Below, piece by piece: positions 1 to 5,210 of a stretch of DNA of 5,210 bases; within the stretch, counting starts at the first letter, position 1, and each line of letters starts with the position of its first letter. The stretch spans positions 1 to 5,210 of the forward strand of contig CAYMYI010000189.1 of NCBI GenBank assembly GCA_964394585.1, in the 5' to 3' direction. This DNA is from CAYUJH01 sp964394585 (lineage in GTDB: Bacteria > Bacteroidota > Bacteroidia > Cytophagales > Flammeovirgaceae). A program made the position numbers and the translations under genes. The notes beneath the pieces were generated by a model. The model saw only the letters and a program-made list of their open reading frames with translations. It was not told the origin of the DNA and searched no databases.

Positions 1-2519
1 CGGTAATCAGCCCGCACTCAATTAAGCCCGGCGCTACTTTTTCGGTGATATTTCGGTAGTTGCCTTTTCCATCGTTTTCGAGCAAGTAGCCATTTACCGG
101 CATCCCATAATAAAATGGGCGCAAGCGAATACCTACAAATAAATCGAGGTCGCCATCGCCATCGAAATCGGCAGGTTTCACACAAGAGGTTGGCTCAAAC
201 CGAGTAGACACAGGTAAAATTTGCTGCGATTTGGTGAACTTCCCTGTACCATCGTTCAGGTAGAGCCGGTCAGAGAGTGCCGGCGCCGAATTGGGAAATT
301 CGTTGCCGCCGCTGGCAACATACAAGTCGAGGTCGCCGTCGGCATCTGCATCATAAAATACGGCTTCGGTATCTTCAGAGGTCTTGTCGCTTTCGAAAAG
401 CCTTTCGTTGGAAGGCAAAAAAGTACCATTGCGCTGCTGTATCAGCAAAGTGCCTGGTGTATCTTTTGCTCCTCCGATGTATAGATCAATCAGTCCATCG
501 GCGTTTACATCGNNNNNNNNNNTTTACATCGCCTTGCGAAATTTTAGGACCTTCGCGGGAAACCATGTGGAACAGTAAGCGGTCGCGGTCAAAATCTACA
601 AATTGGTTTTCGATATGAGTAAACGGAATTTCGAGGGAGGCTTCTTTAAACATAGGTTGGGTAATGGCAATGGCTGCGGGGCTTGCTTCTTCTTCAGTGG
701 GCTGTTCGGCTTCGCTCCACGCAAGGGTGAGGGTTTGGTTTGCCTGTACGTTTCGGCGTTTGCTGACGGTGCCATCGGGCCATTCTATGGTTATTTCGTC
801 GGCTTGTGCTGCAGTACCCAAGCCAATAATTGGATTAGCGTCTACGGTAGACTGAAACCCTCGCACGGGCATCAATTCCACAAAATAGGTATCGTTGCCT
901 ACTTGAACGGTAATTTTTGAACCGAACGCGAAGGGGTTATTTCCTTTTCCTTTCAAAGAAAATTTCAGGTAGTTGCGGTTGGGGTAGACTTCTTCTAATT
1001 TGTTTTCATATAAAAAAGCCGTCATGTTGATGTTGTTCACTACCAGATCGAGGTCGCCATCGTTGTCTAAATCGCCATAGGCAGAGCCGTTGGAGTGGCT
1101 AGGTTCGTCTAAACCAAATGCCTCGGCTTTGTTTTCAAACTGGAAGTTTCCTTGGTTTACAAAGAAGTAGTTTTTTACGCGTTGCGAAGGGATGGCATCA
1201 ATCAGTTTTTGATAATCAACATTATTTTTAGAGATGATGGATTTCACAACTTCTTCGTTGGAAAAATACTGGATGTAATCTTGATTGGTGAGGTCTTGGT
1301 TGATTCCGTTAGCGACGAAGATATCTTTGAGTCCATCGTGGTCGAAGTCGGCGATGAGTGCGCCCCAGCTCCAATCGGTGGCTTCTACGCCGGCAAGTCT
1401 GCCAATTTCGCTGAAGGTATTATCGCCATTATTAAGTTGCAACATGTTGCGGGTAAACTGATGGAAATAGCCGTTCCCTACGCTGTATTGATAGCGATCC
1501 CAACTTTCAAAGGTGGTGTTTGTTTTGTAGCGGGCGTCGTCTTCTGGTAGCATTTCGGTCACGAAAATATCAGCGTATCCGTCGTTGTTAATGTCTGCCA
1601 TATCGGCCCCCATAGAAGCCCCACTGATGCTGCGCATTTGGTTTTCTAGCTCTTCGCGGAACGTACCATCTTGATTGTTAAGGTAGAGGTAATCGCGCTC
1701 GAAGAAATCGTTGGAAACGTAAATATCTTGCCAGCCATCGCGGTTTACATCGCCAACGGTTACGCCTAAGCCAAAGCCGATAATGCTGCCATAGATGCCG
1801 GCTTCCTCGCTCACATCGGTAAAGGTGTTTCCATCGTTGCGGAAAAGTTTATCACCCCCGACGGGGTCGCGCTTAGGACGTTCGTTTTTGCGGAGGTTGA
1901 AGCTCCCAATCGCTTTATACGAATTGTTGAGCAAGTAGCAATCGAGGTCGCCATCGCGATCGTAATCGAAAAAAGCAGCATGGGTCGAAAATCCTTGGTC
2001 TGCCAATCCGTATTTTTCGGCTTCTTCGGTAAAGGTGAGATTCCCCTGATTAATGAACAGTTCGTTTTGTTTGTTGTCGCCTTCAATATCGCCAGAGTTG
2101 CATACGTAAATATCGAGTAGTCCATCTCCGTTAATATCAGCCATACTTACACCGGTAGCCCACGCTTTTTCGCCGGCTACGCCGGCTTTTTCGGTAATAT
2201 CTTCAAACTGAAAGTTTCCTTTATTGAGATATAAGCGGTTTTGACCCATGTTTGCGGTGAAATATAAATCTTGCAAGCCATCGTTATTAATATCGCCGAT
2301 GGCAACCCCTCCACCATTATAAAAATTTCGGTAGGTATAGATATTAAACTTAGCGTCGTAGCGCAGTTGGTTTACAAAGTCGACTCCGCTTTCTTCGGCA
2401 GGTACTGTTCGAAACAATGCGGTTTCTGATGGGGTGTTTGTTTCGTTTTCGTTTTGTTGCGAAGCAGAGGAACAAGCCGCTGCAACGCAGGCAAGCAGAC
2501 CGTAGATAAGTTTTTTCAT
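1..2519 (-). CDS. FG-GAP/VCBS repeat lipoprotein with ASPIC/UnbV domain, copy 2 (3' end outside window; interrupted by assembly gap)
   Basis: Paralogue of the gene at 3156-5210. The ATG at 2519 begins a lipoprotein signal peptide (MKKLIYGLL, then VAAAC with Cys16), followed by a Ser/Gln/Asn/Glu-rich tether (17-33), so the product is probably a lipid-anchored envelope protein. The first propeller (about 40-500) carries Asp loops of the DxNxDGxxD or DxDxDGxxD type at 76, 128, 185, 257, 309, 391 and 483, presumably Ca2+-binding, and the conserved block DWSWGALIADFDHDG (382-396). An ASPIC/UnbV domain lies at about 530-598 (FAFGSKITV, VRGFQST, IGLG, WPDGT), then an acidic/Pro linker (602-621), the motif H-x-E-N-x-F-x-D-F-D-R-D-R-L (635-648), and a second propeller with loops at 664, 717 and 778. 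The apparent stop near 486 results from the N gap. With the gap collapsed, the frame stays open to base 1, giving 833 residues here. By comparison with copy 1, about 285 residues lie beyond the edge, for a total near 1,120. The start is 21 bases after the stop of the small lipoprotein gene. Confidence 0.93.
504..531. other. assembly gap (10 N) with duplicated 9-base flanks
   Basis: Bases 513-522 are N. The 9 bases before the gap (504-512, tttacatcg) are identical to the 9 bases after it (523-531). This is what two contigs with a short unmerged overlap look like. Removing the 10 N and one copy (19 bases in all) makes the minus-strand reading ISQGDV-NADGLIDLYIGG, which matches IAKGDV-NGDQRDDLYIGG of the paralogue at 3156-5210. 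Nineteen is not a multiple of three, so as written the gap shifts the frame and creates a false C-terminus (RCKRRWTD) ending at 486. The gap is therefore technical, not a biological break, and its true length is probably minus 9. Confidence 0.93.
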
Positions 2520-2540
2520 AGCGAATACAGTTCGGTTGAG

Positions 2541-3152
2541 TTATTGTTGAGTGGCAGCTTCTAACTTTTCTTGTATCAATTCTTTTTCAGCTTGTAAGGC
2601 TTCTTCGGCGGAAAGGTCGGTAAAGAGCACTTTTACGAGGTTATCGCTCAGTTTAAAAATACTGATACGGCGGTTTCCATCTACTTTTACAAATGCCTTT
2701 CCTTTTTCGGGGTGCTCAATAGTGAGGAAGCCCTCGCCATACACTTTTTCGTATAGCTTTCGGACTTCGAGTTGTAGGCTATCGGCAAAGGTTTGCTTGT
2801 TCCAAGGGGCAAATGCTTGATAGCCATAGGTAACAGGCATTTCGTAAATCTTATCTTCATAAAATTTAGGATAGAAATTCATGTCGGCGGGTAGAGGTAA
2901 CTCCTCTTTCAACTCCATCATCACCGTAGCATTTCGATTTCCTTGCCGAAGGATGCCTTGTTTATTGAGTTCCCAGCAATGAGCGTAGAAATCTTTTTTC
3001 TCCATGCCGAAATAAATATCGAGGAATAAACTATCGTATCGTTCCCCGCTTGCAAGTTCGCGCTCTGCCATACGTTTGTACTGGTCTCCTGAGGTGCATG
3101 CAAAGGTGATCAAACTAATTACTGAAATACTAAGAATGTGTCGTAGGTTCAT
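2541..3152 (-). CDS. small predicted lipoprotein of unknown function
   Basis: I do not recognise this 203-residue protein. The start ATG at 3152 is supported by a signal-peptide-like N-terminus: a short basic start (MNLRH), a hydrophobic stretch (residues 6-17) and a lipobox-like ITFAC with Cys19. The -3 position is Thr rather than the usual Leu/Val/Ile, so lipidation is likely but not certain. The mature part has no further membrane segment. Visible features are FGMEKKDFYAHCWELNKQG (48-66), an aromatic and proline-rich middle (86-117), a probable helix (LEVRKLYEKVYGEG, 128-141), a likely beta hairpin (153-178), and a charged helical C-terminus (181-203). The ATG follows the TAA of the upstream propeller gene by 3 bases (AAT), which suggests translational coupling. 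No Shine-Dalgarno sequence is present, as is usual in Bacteroidota. Lying between two paralogous propeller lipoproteins, it may be an accessory envelope protein acting with them; that is inference from position only. Confidence 0.88.
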   Translation of the reverse strand: MNLRHILSISVISLITFACTSGDQYKRMAERELASGERYDSLFLDIYFGMEKKDFYAHCWELNKQGILRQGNRNATVMMELKEELPLPADMNFYPKFYEDKIYEMPVTYGYQAFAPWNKQTFADSLQLEVRKLYEKVYGEGFLTIEHPEKGKAFVKVDGNRRISIFKLSDNLVKVLFTDLSAEEALQAEKELIQEKLEAATQQ

Positions 3153-3155
3153 ATT

Positions 3156-5210
3156 TTAAGGTGTTTTTGGAGCGTTCCATGTAAGTACAACAGGGGTATC
3201 GTTATTGCGAAACACAAACATTTGGTTGCCTGCTACGGTGGTGATAGGGACGATATCGCGGATTTCACCGGGAATGTTTAGCCCCGATTCTGCAGGGCGA
3301 ATGTTTTGAAAGTTTCCTTTTCCATCGCCTTGCAAAAATAGACCATAGGTGGCAGCATAAATTCCTACTTCGGGTTTGGCTCTGTAGAAGTTTCCTCCTG
3401 CCAAGATATCGAGGTTGCCATCGTGATTGAAATCGGCAATATGCAACGCGTATAATGGCGCAAGTTGTGCTTGGTACGGTAACGCTGAGGCGGCAAACGT
3501 ACCGTCGCCCTGATTTAAAAATACTGCCGACTCCATGTAAGTAGCTTCTAACTTGGTGGCGGCTTCTACTTGATTAGGGACGAAAATATCGTGAACAGTT
3601 TGGTTTTTATAGCTTTCGTACTTTAGGTATTTCTTCTTGAGTGATGGAAGCTGCTTGACTAAATCGTGGCGTAATGCTAAGGGGTATGCGCTATCGCCAT
3701 TAAAAACTGAAATGATTTGTTCGGCTGTGCCATTTTGGTCAAAATCGTTAAGATACATCCGAATAGGCTGCTCTTTAGTCGCTTTAAAACGAGAATTAAG
3801 CCCGTGGTTGAGTGCCACAAAGTCAAGGTCGCCATCTTGGTCGATATCGGCAGCTGCCACTCGGTTCCACCACCCTTTCCAAGTGGCTAGTTTTGCTCTT
3901 TCGGTTGTATTTTGCCATGTTTCCCCGTCGTATTGTAAAAGTAAAGGCGAGCCCCATTCAGTCATAAGGAGTAAATCGGCTTTGCCATTGCCGGAAAAGT
4001 CGCCCCAAAGGGCATCGGTAATCATTGGGGTTTCTGTTAAGGTTGGGGCAAGCGTTGTAGTTAACTCTGTAAATACGCCTTTTCCATTGTTTTGAAGCAG
4101 GTAGCCGCGCGTTTTCGCACCATATTGAAAAGGTTTTAAGCGCACTCCTACGAATAAATCGAGGTCGCCATCTTCATCAATATCATGTGCAGCTACGCAC
4201 GAAGACGCCTCAAAGCGGCTCGCCGTAGGTAAAAGCTGCTGCGACTTGGTGAAATTTCCTTTGCCATCGTTCAAGTAAAGCCGATCGAGCAAAGCAGGCG
4301 AAGAGGCGGGGAACTCATTTCCACCGCTAGCAACGTACAAATCAAGATCGGCATCGCCATCGGCATCAAAAAATAGGCAATCGGTATCTTCAGCAACTTT
4401 ATCGTTTTCAAAAACGGTTTGCTTGCTTTCTACAAACGTTCCGTCTGTGCGCTGCAGCCATAAAGATCCGGGTGTATCTTTGCTGCCCCCTATGTAAAGG
4501 TCGTCGCGTTGGTCTCCATTTACATCACCTTTGGCTATGCGAGGGCCTTCTGCCGAGAGCATGTGGTAAATCAGCCGATCGCGGTCAAAATCTTTAAAAT
4601 CGTTTTCTACATGCTTAAACGAGAAGGGAACGGCGTGTTGCTGGAATACCAAAGGGGTTTCTACTATTTCTTTTTCAGGAGGCGACATCGCCTCTTCCCA
4701 CCGAAGTGTAATTTGCTGATTTGGAGCCAGTTTGTATAGTGAAGAGAGGGAACCATCAGGCCAAGTAACTTTGAGGGAATCGATGATAGTGGCTTCCCCT
4801 AGCCCAAACACAAGCGTGTGATCGATGCTCGACTGAAACCCCCGCATAGGGGCTAGCTCCTGGTAGAATGTTTCGCCTTGTTTGTATACCGTTACTTTGC
4901 TGCCCAACGCAAAAGTATTTTGGTATTTCCCCTCCAACTTTACAGAAAGCCATGCATTTTCGGGGTATCGTGTTGTAGCCTCATTTCTGTAAACAAACGC
5001 TTCCATGTTCACGTTGTTCATTACTAAGTCTAGGTCGCCGTCGGCATCGAGGTCGGCATAGGCAGAACCATTCGAATGGCTGGGCTGTGCCAAGCCCCAT
5101 TGCTGAGCTACATTTTCAAATGTCAAATTGCCCAAATTCTTAAAAGCGTAGTTTGGGATACGTTCCGAAGGAATTTTATCAATCATTTTTTGAATGATGT
5201 TTTCCTCGCG
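3156..5210 (-). CDS. FG-GAP/VCBS repeat protein with ASPIC/UnbV domain, copy 1 (5' end outside window)
   Basis: Large beta-propeller protein of the Bacteroidota VCBS-repeat/CRTAC1-like type, probably extracytoplasmic; no enzymatic activity can be assigned. The frame is open to the right edge: eight in-frame codons (REENIIQK) precede the Met at 5186, and that Met aligns with an internal position (about residue 439) of the paralogue at 1-2519. It is therefore not the start, and about 430 N-terminal residues are missing. Numbering from that Met, I see the end of the first propeller with PSHSNGSAY and loop DLDADGDLDL (45-54), an ASPIC/UnbV domain (about 90-162; FALGSKVTV, MRGFQSS, FGLG, WPDGS), a conserved linker (192-222), then a second propeller with Asp loops at 274-285, 335-346, 447-455 and 585-593. 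Loops at 221, 396 and 481 are degenerate (NGDQ, SGNG, DQNG). It ends in TAA without a recognisable type IX secretion C-terminal domain, which fits lipid anchoring, although its signal peptide is not visible. Only 3 bases separate it from the next gene. Confidence 0.93.
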   Translation of the reverse strand, partial: REENIIQKMIDKIPSERIPNYAFKNLGNLTFENVAQQWGLAQPSHSNGSAYADLDADGDLDLVMNNVNMEAFVYRNEATTRYPENAWLSVKLEGKYQNTFALGSKVTVYKQGETFYQELAPMRGFQSSIDHTLVFGLGEATIIDSLKVTWPDGSLSSLYKLAPNQQITLRWEEAMSPPEKEIVETPLVFQQHAVPFSFKHVENDFKDFDRDRLIYHMLSAEGPRIAKGDVNGDQRDDLYIGGSKDTPGSLWLQRTDGTFVESKQTVFENDKVAEDTDCLFFDADGDADLDLYVASGGNEFPASSPALLDRLYLNDGKGNFTKSQQLLPTASRFEASSCVAAHDIDEDGDLDLFVGVRLKPFQYGAKTRGYLLQNNGKGVFTELTTTLAPTLTETPMITDALWGDFSGNGKADLLLMTEWGSPLLLQYDGETWQNTTERAKLATWKGWWNRVAAADIDQDGDLDFVALNHGLNSRFKATKEQPIRMYLNDFDQNGTAEQIISVFNGDSAYPLALRHDLVKQLPSLKKKYLKYESYKNQTVHDIFVPNQVEAATKLEATYMESAVFLNQGDGTFAASALPYQAQLAPLYALHIADFNHDGNLDILAGGNFYRAKPEVGIYAATYGLFLQGDGKGNFQNIRPAESGLNIPGEIRDIVPITTVAGNQMFVFRNNDTPVVLTWNAPKTP

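Noticed and set aside
1152..1550. Plus-strand ORFs of 60-150 codons (for example 603-920, 1152-1550, 3637-4095)
   Set aside because: All lie opposite well-supported minus-strand genes and have no coherent domain, signal peptide or operon context; they are shadows of the Asp-rich coding strand.
2172..2191. Hairpin GCCGGC-TAC-GCCGGC followed by five T on the plus strand, resembling a terminator
   Set aside because: It lies inside a minus-strand coding region, where it simply encodes the repeated Ala-Gly of EKAGVAGEKA. No plus-strand gene ends there, and on the minus strand the hairpin is followed by GAAAAA, not a U-tract.
2520..2540. Separate promoter or terminator between the small lipoprotein gene and the second large gene
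   Set aside because: Only 21 bases are available, with no inverted repeat, T-run or recognisable Bacteroidota promoter motif; read-through from the upstream gene is simpler.
152..5050. Recurrent near-identical DNA words such as aggtcgccatcg, suggesting a repeat array or CRISPR
   Set aside because: Spacing is irregular and every copy read falls in frame on Asp-Gly-Asp-Leu-Asp loops of the propeller repeats, so they reflect protein repeats and not a separate DNA element.
5162..5186. Met at 5186 as the start of the right-hand large gene
   Set aside because: The frame is open upstream to the window edge, and the upstream residues plus this Met align with an internal part of the paralogue (around residue 439). 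There is no signal peptide after it.

Overview
The window looks like Bacteroidota DNA, probably an environmental or marine-type genome or metagenome assembly. Three things suggest this: the genes carry no recognisable Shine-Dalgarno sequences, two of the predicted products start with short lipoprotein signal peptides, and the large proteins have the double-propeller FG-GAP/VCBS plus ASPIC/UnbV architecture that is abundant in that phylum. GC content is mid-40s by eye. I cannot name a genus.

All genes are on the minus strand and read from right to left as one tightly packed series. At the right (5210 to 3156) is the C-terminal two thirds of a large FG-GAP/UnbV repeat protein whose start lies outside the window. 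Only 3 bases later comes a 203-residue predicted lipoprotein of unknown function (3152 to 2541). After 21 more bases comes a second large FG-GAP/UnbV lipoprotein, a paralogue of the first, which starts at 2519 and runs off the left edge. No terminator or promoter is visible between the genes, so they are probably one transcript. The plus strand holds only shadow ORFs, and there is no gene-free stretch longer than 21 bases.

The second large gene appears to stop near 486, but this is an assembly artefact. A 10-N gap (513-522) is flanked by the same 9 bases on both sides. Merging the two copies restores one continuous frame, which matches the paralogue residue for residue through the junction and stays open to base 1.

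Functionally, the two big proteins are probably surface or periplasm-facing lipid-anchored beta-propeller proteins with many Ca2+-binding Asp loops. In Bacteroidota such proteins are often encoded with SusC/SusD-type uptake systems, but no such genes are inside this window. I see no mobile element, RNA gene, CRISPR array or new enzymatic system. The points most worth following up are the gap artefact, the tandem paralogues, and the unrecognised small lipoprotein between them.
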